DNA of 64,000 nucleotides from contig NZ_JALNUP010000016.1 of assembly GCF_026540855.1 (NCBI RefSeq), forward strand, positions 24,474 through 88,473, written 5' to 3'. The DNA comes from Sphingomonas sp. GC_Shp_5. Its GTDB lineage: Bacteria; Pseudomonadota; Alphaproteobacteria; Sphingomonadales; Sphingomonadaceae. Under the pieces are notes generated by a model, which worked only from the letters and a program-made list of their open reading frames with translations, searched no databases and was not told the DNA's origin. This document shows, one piece after another, positions 17,650-27,103 of this stretch. A program made the translations under genes and the position numbers. Every line of letters starts with the position of its first letter. The stretch's first letter is position 1.

Positions 17650-18003
17650 ATGAAAAGGCTTACTATCGTGGCGTTAGGTGCGCTCGCACTTAGCGGCTGC
17701 ACCGGGACTCACATCAAGTCGCCTGCGGTTTGTGACGGCAAGCATCGTCGTCCGGCCAACCTCTACGGCTCCATTCTGCCAAGCCTGCCGGTGCCGCTGC
17801 CGGCATCGCAGCAAGGCGTCGGGCAATCCATGGTGGCACCGCCAACGGGTGCGCCGGCTCCGGCTCCCGCGCCGGCCTCTAGCCCTGCTCCAGGCACCGG
17901 AAGCACCCCGTCAGCCACGTCAGCGCCAGGTGCGATGAACGTGCCGCGATCGGCGCCGCGCACGTCCCTACGGGACGCTGCGCCTACCTACTTCTCGTGC
18001 TGA
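17650..18003 (+). CDS. virB7: VirB7-like outer-membrane lipoprotein
   Basis: 117 residues from ATG 17650 (GGAGACCGT upstream). The signal peptide ends at the lipobox LSGC. A VCDGKHRRPAN-LYG segment follows, a pattern seen in VirB7 equivalents of alphaproteobacterial plasmids, then a Pro/Ala-rich tail ending in Cys. It probably stabilises VirB9 in the outer-membrane core. It is longer than classical VirB7, so the assignment rests partly on position. Confidence 0.75.
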   Translation: MKRLTIVALGALALSGCTGTHIKSPAVCDGKHRRPANLYGSILPSLPVPLPASQQGVGQSMVAPPTGAPAPAPAPASSPAPGTGSTPSATSAPGAMNVPRSAPRTSLRDAAPTYFSC

Positions 18004-18016
18004 AGGGATCGACGCG

Positions 18017-18694
18017 ATGGGCGCGGTGAAGGTCGAAGATAAAGAGAAATATTTCGAGACGTCTCGGACGTGGGAATACGACCGGATGCGCGCGGCGATC
18101 CAGTCGAAGCGCCTCGCCTGGGGCATCGCGACAGGCGCTTGCGCTCTTGCGGTGGTGTCGGTCGGCGCGGTCGCAATGCTGGCACCGTTGAAGACTGTCG
18201 AACCCTATGTGATCCGGGTCGACAAGACCTCCGGCGAAACGGAGGTCGTGACCGCCCTCAAGGGCCCGCAGCCGCGGACCTATGAGGACGCGGTCAACCG
18301 CTACTTCATCTCGCAATATGTGCGGTTGCGCGAGGGCTGGCTGAACGATGCTGCCCGCGAGAACGCCTACGCCGTAATGCTAATGAGCGATCAGGCCGAG
18401 AGCGGGCGCTACCTGAACAGCGTCCAGTCGGGCAACAAGAACGCGCCCTCCAATATCTATAGCGACAAAGGGTACGTCTCGATCGCGATCCGGTCGATCA
18501 GCTTCCTGAGCCCGACGGTCGCGCAGGTCCGCTACACCAAGATCATCAATTTTGGTCAAAACACGCCGGTCGCGCAGAATTGGAACGCGATCATGACCTT
18601 CAAATACACCACGGCGCCGGAGCACGAGAAGGATCGAAACATCAATCCGCTCGGCTTCCAGGTCGTCAACTACCGCTCTGACCCGGAGGCGTGA
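18017..18694 (+). CDS. virB8: T4SS protein VirB8
   Basis: 225 residues: a cytoplasmic N-terminus, one membrane helix (about 38-58) and a periplasmic NTF2-like domain with the typical VIRVDKTSGETEVV and YEDAVNRYFISQYVRLREGW segments. It links inner and outer membrane parts of the channel. Two bases or fewer separate it from virB9. Confidence 0.95.
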   Translation: MGAVKVEDKEKYFETSRTWEYDRMRAAIQSKRLAWGIATGACALAVVSVGAVAMLAPLKTVEPYVIRVDKTSGETEVVTALKGPQPRTYEDAVNRYFISQYVRLREGWLNDAARENAYAVMLMSDQAESGRYLNSVQSGNKNAPSNIYSDKGYVSIAIRSISFLSPTVAQVRYTKIINFGQNTPVAQNWNAIMTFKYTTAPEHEKDRNINPLGFQVVNYRSDPEA

Positions 18695-18695
18695 C

Positions 18696-19703
18696 ATGAG
18701 CAATCAGCCGAACACCTCGGACGATGGCGATCGTGTCGTCGTTCCCTTCATGCCCGCGATGCGTAAGAAGCTCGGCGCGCGTCTATCGCCGCCGGCGACC
18801 AAGCTGGTGGTCACGGACAGCGGCGCGAGGAGCCGCTTTTGGCGCGGCGTCGGTGCGATCTGGCACCGGCTAGTCGCCTTCTCGGTTGTCGGAGCCGCGG
18901 CGGTCACGTTGTTGCCGCACGCCGCATACGCCTCTGAGACGCCTGTGTCCGGGGGCAAGGACGCGCGCGTCCGCAATGTGGATTATGATCCCGACCAGGT
19001 GGTGACGATCGTCGGCAGCTTCCGCCATGCGATCGAGATCCAGTTCGGCCCCGGTGAGACGGTCACGCAAGCCGCCTTGGGCGACACGGTTTCCTGGCAG
19101 ATCGCGCCGGTCGGCAACATCGTCTTCCTGAAGCCGCGCGAGCGGGCGGGCGGGACGAACCTGATCGTTGTCACGAACGCGGGCGGAGCGCCGCGGACCT
19201 ACCACTTCAACCTGACGCTTGGCACTGGCGAGACCATGTACGGCGTACGCTTCCGCTACCCGCGCGAGGAGCGTGCGATGGCGGCGCTGCAAGTTCAGCT
19301 CGCCCAGGCCCAGGCCGCAAAGTCTGTAGAGACCAACGTGGCGCAAGCGGCGCTCGATCATGCCGTGATCGAGGGAACGCGGAACATGAAATACACCGTG
19401 CAAGGCGATTCCGCGCTTCAGCCGACCGAGATCTCCGACAATGGCGAGTTCACGGTGCTGCGGTATCCCGGGCACGCCGACATTCCGTCGATCTTCGCCG
19501 TCGACGTCGATGGGACCGAGACGATCGTCCCCTACGATGTGCGGGAGGATTTCGTGGTGATCCACGCCGTCTATCGGCAGCTCCGCCTCAGGCGCGGGAC
19601 GACCGTCCTTTGCGTCTACAACGAGGCGCCTTTGCGCAACGATCGCGGCGACCGGACAGGCACCGTTTCCAATGTCGTCGAACGCAAAGTGAAGGGGCAG
19701 TAA
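18696..19703 (+). CDS. virB9: T4SS outer-core protein VirB9
   Basis: 335 residues. The mature part has the VirB9/CagX pattern (VRNVDYDPDQVVTIVGSF, then PYDVREDFVVIHAVYRQLRLR). Unusually, about 60 polar residues precede the hydrophobic export segment that ends at AAYA. ATG 18696 has GGAGG five bases upstream, so the extension looks genuine. It pairs with VirB7 and VirB10 in the core complex. Confidence 0.95.
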   Translation: MSNQPNTSDDGDRVVVPFMPAMRKKLGARLSPPATKLVVTDSGARSRFWRGVGAIWHRLVAFSVVGAAAVTLLPHAAYASETPVSGGKDARVRNVDYDPDQVVTIVGSFRHAIEIQFGPGETVTQAALGDTVSWQIAPVGNIVFLKPRERAGGTNLIVVTNAGGAPRTYHFNLTLGTGETMYGVRFRYPREERAMAALQVQLAQAQAAKSVETNVAQAALDHAVIEGTRNMKYTVQGDSALQPTEISDNGEFTVLRYPGHADIPSIFAVDVDGTETIVPYDVREDFVVIHAVYRQLRLRRGTTVLCVYNEAPLRNDRGDRTGTVSNVVERKVKGQ

Positions 19704-19704
19704 G

Positions 19705-21021
19705 ATGGTCGGCAATGTGATTGACCGGGGCGGCGATGTCGCCGTCGACACCGTTCCCCCCGGCGAGCAGGATACCGTAGTCGCGCGCAGCGGCGGTTGG
19801 GGCAATATCGCCTTCATCGGCGCCGGCATCGGCCTCTTGGGCGCGATGGGCGGTATCATGATCGGCTATAGCGCGTTTCACCACAGCGCCAGTGCCACGG
19901 CCGCGGCGCAGCCGGCCAAGGCAAGCGAGCGGTCGGTTGACGACGTGATGGGCTCGCAGAACGCGCAGCGGGCGGCACTGGCAGGGCAACTTGGCCAACC
20001 GGGCGTCCAGACCGATATTTTTGGCCGGCCCATCCGCCCGACGCCGGGACAGCCGACTGTCGCCGCTGATGGCAGCGTCGTGCCGGCTACGGCGACATCG
20101 ACGTCGACGACGCCCGCGAACGGACAGCAGTCTCCCGAGCAGCGTCGCGCCGAGGCGGCGCGAACGATGGCGGATGCCGCTCGCCGGTCGCCGATCATGG
20201 CGTTCGGCACTACCGGCACCTCGGCAGCGGCGCTTCCGGGCACATCGATGGCCGAGGCGCAGCCCCAGCAACATGGGGCGGGCCAAGAAGATGGCCAGGG
20301 CCGGCCAGGTGGTCAAACGACCGCTGGACGGCAGGGCTTCGGGGCTAGTGGCTTTGGCGCTCCCAATGAGGAATCCGGACCGGCGGGCAAGGGTACAACC
20401 GATTTCAGCGATCAGCTCGGCCATGCGTCGATCCAGACGGTGCGGGCGACGATGGTCGCCGATCGCAATCTCCTCCTGAGCGCAGGTACGGTTATCCCCT
20501 GCACGCTCCAGACGGCGATCAATTCGACCCAGGCGGGCTTTGTGTCGTGCGTCATCAATCACGACGTCTATTCCGAGAACGGCCGCATCGTCCTCCTCGA
20601 CAAGGGGACCAAGGTGCTCGGCCAATATTCGGGCGGTATCACACAGGGTCAGGCGCGGCTTTTCGTCCTGTGGACGCGCGCGCTGACGCCTCGCGGCGTA
20701 GCGATCGATCTCGGGTCGCCCGCGGCTGATAGCCTCGGCCGCGCCGGCTTGGCCGGCGGTGTTGATACCCAGTTCTGGGCACGGTTCGGGGTGGGGTTGG
20801 TAATCTCGGTGCTGGAGGATGCCTCGCAGATCGCAAGCCGGTCGCTGGCCGGTGAGGGCAGCAACACCACCCAGGTTCCTAGCAACACGGGATCGACGGT
20901 CCTTAACCAGACGATGCAGATCAGGCCGATCCTCAAGAAGAACCAGGGCGACACAGCCGCGATCTTTGTCGCCAAGGACTTCGATTTCCGCTCGGTCTAT
21001 GACGTGGGATTGAGGCGCTAA
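19705..21021 (+). CDS. virB10: T4SS core protein VirB10
   Basis: 438 residues: cytoplasmic N-terminus, a membrane helix (about 32-55, GAGIGLLGAMGGIMIGY), a long Gln/Gly/Pro-rich periplasmic linker and the C-terminal TrbI/VirB10 barrel domain (ILLDKGTKVLGQYSGGI, FWARFGVGLVISVLEDA). It spans both membranes and senses ATP use by VirB11/VirD4. It starts 1 bp after virB9. Confidence 0.96.
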   Translation: MVGNVIDRGGDVAVDTVPPGEQDTVVARSGGWGNIAFIGAGIGLLGAMGGIMIGYSAFHHSASATAAAQPAKASERSVDDVMGSQNAQRAALAGQLGQPGVQTDIFGRPIRPTPGQPTVAADGSVVPATATSTSTTPANGQQSPEQRRAEAARTMADAARRSPIMAFGTTGTSAAALPGTSMAEAQPQQHGAGQEDGQGRPGGQTTAGRQGFGASGFGAPNEESGPAGKGTTDFSDQLGHASIQTVRATMVADRNLLLSAGTVIPCTLQTAINSTQAGFVSCVINHDVYSENGRIVLLDKGTKVLGQYSGGITQGQARLFVLWTRALTPRGVAIDLGSPAADSLGRAGLAGGVDTQFWARFGVGLVISVLEDASQIASRSLAGEGSNTTQVPSNTGSTVLNQTMQIRPILKKNQGDTAAIFVAKDFDFRSVYDVGLRR

Positions 21022-21024
21022 GCG

Positions 21025-22047
21025 ATGGCTTCCAATGTCACGTCGCTGATCTACGAGCATAATGCGGCGCCGATCCAGCGGCACCTCGAACGCGACGACG
21101 TGACTGAGCTGGTTATCAATGGGCCAGGTATGATCGGCCTCGAGACCCGTGAGGGGTGGGAGTGGCACGAGGAGCCGGCGTTGGACAACGCCGCGCTCAT
21201 GACGCTGGCGAAGCTGATCGCGGGTCTGACCAAGCAGGACATCAACTCGGAATATCCGATCTGTTCGTCGGTCCTGCCGGGTGGCGAGCGCGCGCAGGTC
21301 GTGGTGCCCCCGGCCGTCGAGCAAGGCTTCATCTCGATCACGATCCGCAAAGCGTCAGGCGTGACGATGAACATCGACGATTTCGAGCGCGCCGGCCTCT
21401 TCAGCGAGGTTCGCGCGCATGGCCTGCACGCGGACGTCGATGGGGAGTTGCTGAGGTATCGCGATGCCGGCCACTGGAAAGCGTTCTTCAAGCTCGCCGT
21501 CGAGGCTCGCAAGAACATCCTGATCTCGGGCGCCACAGGGTCGGGCAAGACGAGCTTCTCCAAGGGGCTCATCAAGCTGATCCCGGACTATGAGCGGATC
21601 CTCACGATCGAGGACACGCGCGAGCTCGTCGTGCCCCAGCGCAATCACGTCCACATGATGTACGCCAAGGACGGAAAGAGCCTCCAGAAGGCCGGTGCGA
21701 AGGAATTGCTGGAGTCGGCACTGCGTATGCGGCCCGATCGCATCCTCCTTCAGGAGCTGCGCGACGGCACGGCCTTTTTCTACCTGCGCAACGTCAACAG
21801 CGGCCATCCCGGGTCGATCACGACGGTTCACGCCAACACGGCCGAGGGCGCGCTCGAGCAGCTCACGCTGCTGGTCAAGGAATCGGAAGGCGGCAACGAC
21901 CTCGACCGTCACGACATACGCGCGTTGCTGCGTTCGCTGGTCGATATTGTCGTGCAGATGCACCGCCTGCCGCCCGGCGACGGACGGCCAGCCCGCTATC
22001 GCATGACGGAAGTCTGGTTCGATCCAGCGAGCAAGCCGAACGACTGA
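21025..22047 (+). CDS. virB11: T4SS ATPase VirB11
   Basis: 340 residues with Walker A SGATGSGKTS near residue 168, the Asp box ILTIEDTRELVVP and the His box HPGSITTVHANTAEGALEQL. These are hallmark features of the hexameric VirB11 secretion ATPase. It starts 3 bp after virB10, at the cytoplasmic face of the channel. Confidence 0.97.
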   Translation: MASNVTSLIYEHNAAPIQRHLERDDVTELVINGPGMIGLETREGWEWHEEPALDNAALMTLAKLIAGLTKQDINSEYPICSSVLPGGERAQVVVPPAVEQGFISITIRKASGVTMNIDDFERAGLFSEVRAHGLHADVDGELLRYRDAGHWKAFFKLAVEARKNILISGATGSGKTSFSKGLIKLIPDYERILTIEDTRELVVPQRNHVHMMYAKDGKSLQKAGAKELLESALRMRPDRILLQELRDGTAFFYLRNVNSGHPGSITTVHANTAEGALEQLTLLVKESEGGNDLDRHDIRALLRSLVDIVVQMHRLPPGDGRPARYRMTEVWFDPASKPND

Positions 22048-22059
22048 GAGGATGCCACT

Positions 22060-23985
22060 ATGAGCGGTAAGTGGGTTCGTAGCGACGAGGGATCGCAGCC
22101 GGGCGCTATCGTGTTCCTGGCCCTGATCGGCCTAGCGGTGAGCGCGGGCGTCGGCGCGATCGCGGTGCTGTGGAGTTCGCACCTCCTCAGCGTCCATACC
22201 CCGTGGCGCAAGGTGCCGGCCGCCCTCTGGGCGATGAAGGGCTACCCGATCGTCTATAAGCCCTTCATGGTTGGGTTCGGGATCGGCCTGGTCCTGACCG
22301 TCATCACCATCGTCTCGACGCTGTTCCAGCGGCAGAAGCTCCACGGCGAAGCGCGCTTTGCGCGTGTGGGCGAAGTCCGCAGGGGCAAGATGCTGGCGCC
22401 TGCCGGCATCGTCCTGGGGAAGTTCGGGGGTAAGGTCATGCGCTTTGGCGGACCCGAGCATGTCATGCTCGAGGCGCCGACCCGCGCCGGTAAGGGCGTA
22501 GGCGTCATCATCCCCAACTTGCTCGACTGGCCCGATTCCCTCGTCGTTCTGGACATCAAACAGGAGAATTACGACAACACGGCCGGGTATCGGCTGAAGG
22601 TGCTCGGCCAGCAGGTCCTGCTCTTCAACCCGCTCGATTCAACCGGTCGGACCGTGCGCTGGAACCCACTCAGCTACATCAACCGGCGCGATCCCGTTGA
22701 GGTCATCAACGAGCTGCAGAAGATCGCAGCGATGCTCTATCCCGATCCTCTGACCGGCGAGAAGTTCTGGGCCGAAGGCGCGCGAACGGCGTTCCTCGGC
22801 ATCGCGGCCTATATCGCGGCGACCGTCGATGATGGCGAGGACGCGCTCCCCTTCACGCTTGGCGAGGTTTATCGCCAGTTTGCGGCCGGTGATGCCCAGC
22901 GCCGGTTCCCGAAGATCATCGCCGACCGCAAGAAGGCCGGTAAGCCCCTGTCGGAAGGGTGCGTTTCGGCGATCAAGGATTATACCGGATCGTCCGCAAA
23001 CACGTTCTCCGGCCTGCGCCAGTCCGTCACGTCGAAGATCAACGGCTGGCTAAACCCCTATGTAGACGCCGCCACGTCGGAGAGCGATTTCGATCTGAGC
23101 GATTTCCGCGACAAGCGGATCTCGCTCTATCTCGGCGTGTCGCCGGACGATCTGGACCGGGTCGCGCCGATCTATGGTCTCCTGTTCCAGCAGCTCATCG
23201 ACCGCAACGTGCGCGAGCTGCCAAAGGGCGACAAGCACCAGATCAAGGTTCTTCTTGCGCTCGACGAGTTTGCCAGCCTCGGCAAATGCACTGTGCTGGC
23301 GAACGCCTTCAGCTACGTCGCTGGCTACGGGCTGCGTATGTTGCCGGCGTTCCAGTCGCTCGAGCAGATCCAGGGCGTCTATGGCGACAAGGTGGCGGCC
23401 GACATCGAACGAAACTGCGCGGTGCGCCTCGTCCTCCGGCCGGCCGGGCTGGCGGAGGCCAAGAAGATTTCCGACCAGCTCGGGAGCTACACGTTCCGCG
23501 CGCGCTCGCGCTCGATGGGGACGTGGGGTGGTGGTGGCGGCTCCACATCCGATTCCGATCAGCGCCGGCCGCTGATGCTGCCGCAGGAGGTCGAGCTGCT
23601 GCCGGAGAATGACCTCATCGTCTTCCGGCGTGGCATGTACGCGACCTATGGCAAGAAGGTCCGTTACTATGCCGAGAAGAAGCTCGCCGAGCGGACCAAG
23701 ATCCCGGCGCCGGAAATGCCTCCGATCCGCGTCGATCCGGCGATCGCCGCCAACAGTCTCCGCGTGATCGAGGCGTCTGCAGCCGGCGGGGAAGCGAATA
23801 CAGATGCCTCCGCGCCTACGCCGGCTTCTGAGTCCGAAAACGAAACCGCGAGCATCACTCCGCGCCGGTCAGCGGCTCCGTATAATCAAAGTGCGGTTGA
23901 TGCGGCGAGAGCTGCGCCTGTTCAGCAGCGCACCAGCATCCTGTTTAATCGCCTCCTCGTCGTGAAGCAGTCCAAAGCCGCGTAG
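22060..23985 (+). CDS. virD4: Type IV coupling protein VirD4
   Basis: 641 residues. Two N-terminal membrane helices precede Walker A APTRAGKG (about residue 138) and Walker B LLALDEFASLG. The conserved WNPLSYI and DEF regions place it in the VirD4/TraG family. It brings the relaxase-DNA complex to the channel. The C-terminal 110 residues are Ala/Ser-rich and poorly conserved. It closes the secretion operon. Confidence 0.97.
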   Translation: MSGKWVRSDEGSQPGAIVFLALIGLAVSAGVGAIAVLWSSHLLSVHTPWRKVPAALWAMKGYPIVYKPFMVGFGIGLVLTVITIVSTLFQRQKLHGEARFARVGEVRRGKMLAPAGIVLGKFGGKVMRFGGPEHVMLEAPTRAGKGVGVIIPNLLDWPDSLVVLDIKQENYDNTAGYRLKVLGQQVLLFNPLDSTGRTVRWNPLSYINRRDPVEVINELQKIAAMLYPDPLTGEKFWAEGARTAFLGIAAYIAATVDDGEDALPFTLGEVYRQFAAGDAQRRFPKIIADRKKAGKPLSEGCVSAIKDYTGSSANTFSGLRQSVTSKINGWLNPYVDAATSESDFDLSDFRDKRISLYLGVSPDDLDRVAPIYGLLFQQLIDRNVRELPKGDKHQIKVLLALDEFASLGKCTVLANAFSYVAGYGLRMLPAFQSLEQIQGVYGDKVAADIERNCAVRLVLRPAGLAEAKKISDQLGSYTFRARSRSMGTWGGGGGSTSDSDQRRPLMLPQEVELLPENDLIVFRRGMYATYGKKVRYYAEKKLAERTKIPAPEMPPIRVDPAIAANSLRVIEASAAGGEANTDASAPTPASESENETASITPRRSAAPYNQSAVDAARAAPVQQRTSILFNRLLVVKQSKAA

Positions 23986-24183
23986 CAAGCTGGCGGCCGC
24001 GCTGGGCGCGGTCGCTTCTGTCTGGCCTTCACTTTGCTACGACCAGGCGCTCGACGTCGAGCTGGCGGCTGTCTGCCGACGTTTCTGTGGGCGCCGATGC
24101 GTCGGCGCGGAAGGAAGGGGGCGCAGCCCCCCTCTGGGCAAGGGCTAGACCGTCTCCGCGCGAGCGCTCCGCTTGGCGACCGA

Positions 24184-24239
24184 GGGGGTATCCCCAATCT
24201 TCCCGGCGCTGCGCTCTGGTGCAGATCGGGTGATCCCCC
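24184..24239 (+). repeat. Large imperfect hairpin, related to 60 and 62 kb elements
   Basis: Within the gene-free gap 23986-24338, GGGGGTATCCCCAATCT and AGATCGGGTGATCCCCC form the two arms of an imperfect hairpin around a GCGCTGCGCTC apex. Read in the direction of the next gene, it has the same order (CCCCAAT, loop, ATCGG, CCCCC) as the repeats near 59.9 and 62.0 kb. No terminator U-tract is present. Confidence 0.5.
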
Positions 24240-24338
24240 TCCCCCTCGATCGGCCCCGGTTTTGCCCATTCACCCCCGCTCTCGGCGAGGGCCAGAAGTC
24301 GATGCGCGCATCGCCTTCGGCTCAATTCGAGAAAGGAA

Positions 24339-24593
24339 ATGACTATGGAAACCGCTCGGTGCCCTTCGGGACTGCCTGGTTACGGCTACTCAATGCAGGC
24401 GGCAGCGATCGCCAGTGCGCTGGTGGAGCGAGAAAATGCCCATATCTATCGCATGAGGGTTCGGGACTGGCTGGACCGTATCGAAGATCCAGACAAGGAA
24501 GGCTTCGAGGACATGGACGAGGGTCGCGTTTTCGCTGAGTTTTTGACCAACCTGGTGCGGGTGGGATCGGGCCTGAAGGCGGTCGAACAGTAG
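24339..24593 (+). CDS. Hypothetical small protein (84 aa)
   Basis: Starts at ATG 24339 with GAAAGGAAA upstream. It is acidic, with a central MRVRDWLDRIEDPDKEGFEDMDEGRVFAEFL segment suggesting a short helical domain. It stands alone between virD4 and the fluoride operon, with the structured repeat about 100 bp upstream. I do not recognise the family. Confidence 0.6.
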   Translation: MTMETARCPSGLPGYGYSMQAAAIASALVERENAHIYRMRVRDWLDRIEDPDKEGFEDMDEGRVFAEFLTNLVRVGSGLKAVEQ

Positions 24594-24682
24594 TGGCGGG
24601 GGTGTACGCGACTTAGAAATATCTCCAGGTCGCGTCACTTCGACCGTGCATGGCGTAGCAAATTGATGCGCGACATCTTTGG

Positions 24683-24711
24683 TTGACGTTGCTGCACCGC
24701 GGCGACATAGA
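24683..24711 (+). promoter_or_regulatory. Promoter of the fluoride operon
   Basis: TTGACG (24683-24688) and CATAGA (24706-24711) are separated by exactly 17 bp. The expected transcription start, near 24718, coincides with the first base of the fluoride riboswitch, which supports both calls. Confidence 0.75.
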
Positions 24712-24717
24712 GCAGCT

Positions 24718-24800
24718 TAAGGCGATGGATTTCCGCCTGGTCACGTTGGCCGAACCGCCCTCGCAAGGGCCGATGATTCCTACCCGGCGCCGCAAGGCAG
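24718..24800 (+). promoter_or_regulatory. Fluoride riboswitch (crcB motif)
   Basis: The conserved GGCGATGGATTTCCGCC stem region at 24721 and the signature GATGATTCCTAC at 24772-24783 match the fluoride aptamer. It sits directly before a CLC-F gene and an operon that includes crcB. GATTCCT (24775-24781) is complementary to AGGAATC (24806-24812), which overlaps the ribosome site of the first gene. Fluoride binding could therefore release translation; this switch mechanism is inferred. Confidence 0.92.
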
Positions 24801-24812
24801 CAAGGAGGAATC

Positions 24813-26213
24813 GTGCGCGCGACGTTTCGCAATCTCTACGACGAATTCAATGTGGCCGCGTTTTTCCGCGATCGCCATGACCATGCCATGTCGGTGCTGC
24901 GCTGGACGCTGATCCTCGTGCCGATGGCGGCGCTGGTTGGAACGCTCTGCGCTGCCTTTCTATGGAGCCTCGACGCCGCGACGCAGGCACGGTTCGACTA
25001 TCCCTGGCTGCTGTACCTCCTACCCGTGGGCGGAGCAGCAATCGCATGGCTCTATCACCATACCGGCCGTTCGGTCGAAGCGGGCAACAACCTCATCGTC
25101 GAACAGATACACGAGCCTGGAGGCGGCGTCCCGCTGCGCATGGCCCCGCTCGTCTTCGTCGGAACGATCGCCACCCACCTCTTTGGTGGTTCCGCGGGAC
25201 GTGAGGGCACCGCGGTACAGCTTGGCGGCAGTCTCGCCAGCGCGGTCGCTAGCCTCTTCCGGCTCGATCCTGCCAGCATCCGGGTGTTGCTTATGGCGGG
25301 TGTCGCGGCTGGCTTCGGGGCGGTCTTCGGGACGCCGCTCGCGGGGGCGGTGTTCGCTCTCGAGGTGTTGGCCCTTGGGCGTGTCGAATACGGCGGTATT
25401 ATCCCATGTCTGTTAGCCGCGCTCGTCGGCGATTGGGCGTGTCATGCCTGGGGCATCCACCATACGCCTTACCACATCACCTATGTGGCGTCCGCGAGCG
25501 GTGCCTTGTTCGTCGAGCCGCTGTTGCTCTTAAAGGCGGCGATCGCCGGCGTTGCGTTCGGTCTCGCCGGGCTGATGTTCGCGGAAGCCAATCACGCCTT
25601 CGGCGGATTACTGAAGCGCCGTATTCCCTACGGCCCCGCGCGCGCAGCGCTGGGTGGCGTTCTGGTCATCGCGCTGGTCTGGATCGTCGGTACACGCGCG
25701 TATCTCGGCCTGGGCGTGTGGTCGGCCATTCCCGGTGATCCCACGATCGCCGGCTTTTTCACCGGCCCCGCCGATCGGTGGAGCTGGGCGCTGAAGATGC
25801 TGTTCACGGTCGTGACGCTCAGCGCGGGCTTCAAGGGCGGCGAGGTGACGCCACTATTTTTCATCGGCGCAGCGCTCGGTAATGCGCTCGGTTGGCTGCT
25901 CGGTGCGCCGCTCGACCTATTTGCGGGACTGGGCTTCGTTGCGGTGTTCGCTGGCGCGGCCAATACGCCGCTCGCCTGCACGATCATGGGGATCGAACTG
26001 TTCGGAGCGGCCCACGCCGTCCCGATCGCGGTTGCCTGTTTCATCGCCTACATCTGCTCGGGCCATAACGGCATCTACCTGTCGCAGCGGATCGCGGTGC
26101 CGAAGCGCGTGTCTCGCGCCCATACCGGGGCTGCGACCCTGCGCGACGCTCGCGCGTCACGGCGCGGCCCCCGTCCATCCCCGACCCCTGTCATCACCAA
26201 GGAGCACGACTGA
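24813..26213 (+). CDS. CLC-F type fluoride/proton antiporter
   Basis: 466 residues from GTG 24813 behind AGGAGG. The membrane protein has the CLC gate motif in the fluoride-specific form GREGT (about residues 131-135) and GNNLI where chloride CLCs have GSGIP; both mark the CLC-F clade. It exports fluoride in exchange for protons. Controlled by the riboswitch, it overlaps the DUF190 gene by one base (TGATG). Confidence 0.93.
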   Translation: MRATFRNLYDEFNVAAFFRDRHDHAMSVLRWTLILVPMAALVGTLCAAFLWSLDAATQARFDYPWLLYLLPVGGAAIAWLYHHTGRSVEAGNNLIVEQIHEPGGGVPLRMAPLVFVGTIATHLFGGSAGREGTAVQLGGSLASAVASLFRLDPASIRVLLMAGVAAGFGAVFGTPLAGAVFALEVLALGRVEYGGIIPCLLAALVGDWACHAWGIHHTPYHITYVASASGALFVEPLLLLKAAIAGVAFGLAGLMFAEANHAFGGLLKRRIPYGPARAALGGVLVIALVWIVGTRAYLGLGVWSAIPGDPTIAGFFTGPADRWSWALKMLFTVVTLSAGFKGGEVTPLFFIGAALGNALGWLLGAPLDLFAGLGFVAVFAGAANTPLACTIMGIELFGAAHAVPIAVACFIAYICSGHNGIYLSQRIAVPKRVSRAHTGAATLRDARASRRGPRPSPTPVITKEHD

Positions 26214-26635
26214 TGCCTCAACAGCATAAGGTCACGCCGAGCGAGATCGGCATGATCCGCATTTATCTGAAGCCATCCGACAAGATCGCGACCGGATCGC
26301 GCAGTTTCTGGTCGCGCAAGCCGCTCTACCGCGAGTTGGTTGCGCAAGCGAAGCGCGACGGCATCATGAACGCGGTCGCTCACAACACGCACTACGGCTA
26401 CAGCAACCACGGTCCGGTGCGCGAGAACGGTTCCGAAATTGCTGATCCGCACCTGACCATGTGCGTCGAGTTGATCGGTCAGCGCCACGAACTGGAACGC
26501 TTCTGCGAAGCACATGGCGAGATCCTTGGCGGCAAGGTCATTGTCTACAAGCATCTCGAACACTGGAGCATCGGCCCTAGCGGTATCCGTCACGAAGATG
26601 CAGCGCCCGCGATCCTCGCGGCAGAGCCGGAGTGA
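26213..26635 (+). CDS. DUF190 family protein
   Basis: 140 residues. The IRIYLKPSDK start, KPLYRELVAQAKRDGI and the C-terminal half-barrel pattern match DUF190, a PII-like fold often encoded next to crcB. It probably regulates or assists fluoride export in the cytoplasm; the ligand is unknown. Confidence 0.85.
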   Translation: MPQQHKVTPSEIGMIRIYLKPSDKIATGSRSFWSRKPLYRELVAQAKRDGIMNAVAHNTHYGYSNHGPVRENGSEIADPHLTMCVELIGQRHELERFCEAHGEILGGKVIVYKHLEHWSIGPSGIRHEDAAPAILAAEPE

Positions 26636-27081
26636 GCACGAGGATGGAAGGCGCCGCTTCAGCGTCCTGGCTTTTCTGGGCATTGGGCTCTGCCGGCTTC
26701 GCCGCGATGACGGCGATTTTCGCCAAGATCGGCGTCGAAGGGATCGACTCCGATCTGGCCACGCTCTTTCGGACGCTGGTGATCGTTGCCGTGCTCACCG
26801 TCCTTCTCGCGGTCACGGGCAAGTTCCAGCCGCTCGATGCGATCAGTCCGCGAAGCTGGCTGTTCCTTGCCCTGTCGGGTCTTGCGACGGGTGCCTCCTG
26901 GCTTTGCTATTTCCGCGCCTTGAAGATCGGCGATGCCGCCCGCGTCGCACCGATCGACAAGCTGAGCGTCGTCCTCGTCGCGGTGCTCGGCGTGGCGTTT
27001 CTCGGGGAGCATCTTTCCACCCGCGGCTGGCTTGGGATCGTCTTGATCGGCGCCGGAGCCGTGCTCGTCGCCCTTGCCTGA
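26632..27081 (+). CDS. Single-domain EamA-type transporter
   Basis: 149 residues from GTG 26632, overlapping the DUF190 stop by 4 bp. Five hydrophobic helices and the GATGASWLCYFRALKIGDAARVAPIDKLS-type pattern identify a half-size EamA/DMT protein. Such proteins work as dimers. The substrate is unknown; its inclusion suggests a role in fluoride stress. Confidence 0.85.
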   Translation: MSTRMEGAASASWLFWALGSAGFAAMTAIFAKIGVEGIDSDLATLFRTLVIVAVLTVLLAVTGKFQPLDAISPRSWLFLALSGLATGASWLCYFRALKIGDAARVAPIDKLSVVLVAVLGVAFLGEHLSTRGWLGIVLIGAGAVLVALA

Positions 27082-27103
27082 ACCTCGAACCCGGAGCCCA
27101 TCA

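Noticed and set aside
19588..21324. Minus-strand frame of 578 codons opposite virB9-virB11
   Set aside because: It spans three convincing T4SS genes antisense, is Arg/His-rich and has no domain; a typical high-GC shadow.
23986..24338. Short frames between virD4 and the 84-aa gene
   Set aside because: They are built on hairpin arms, lack ribosome sites and have no recognisable content.
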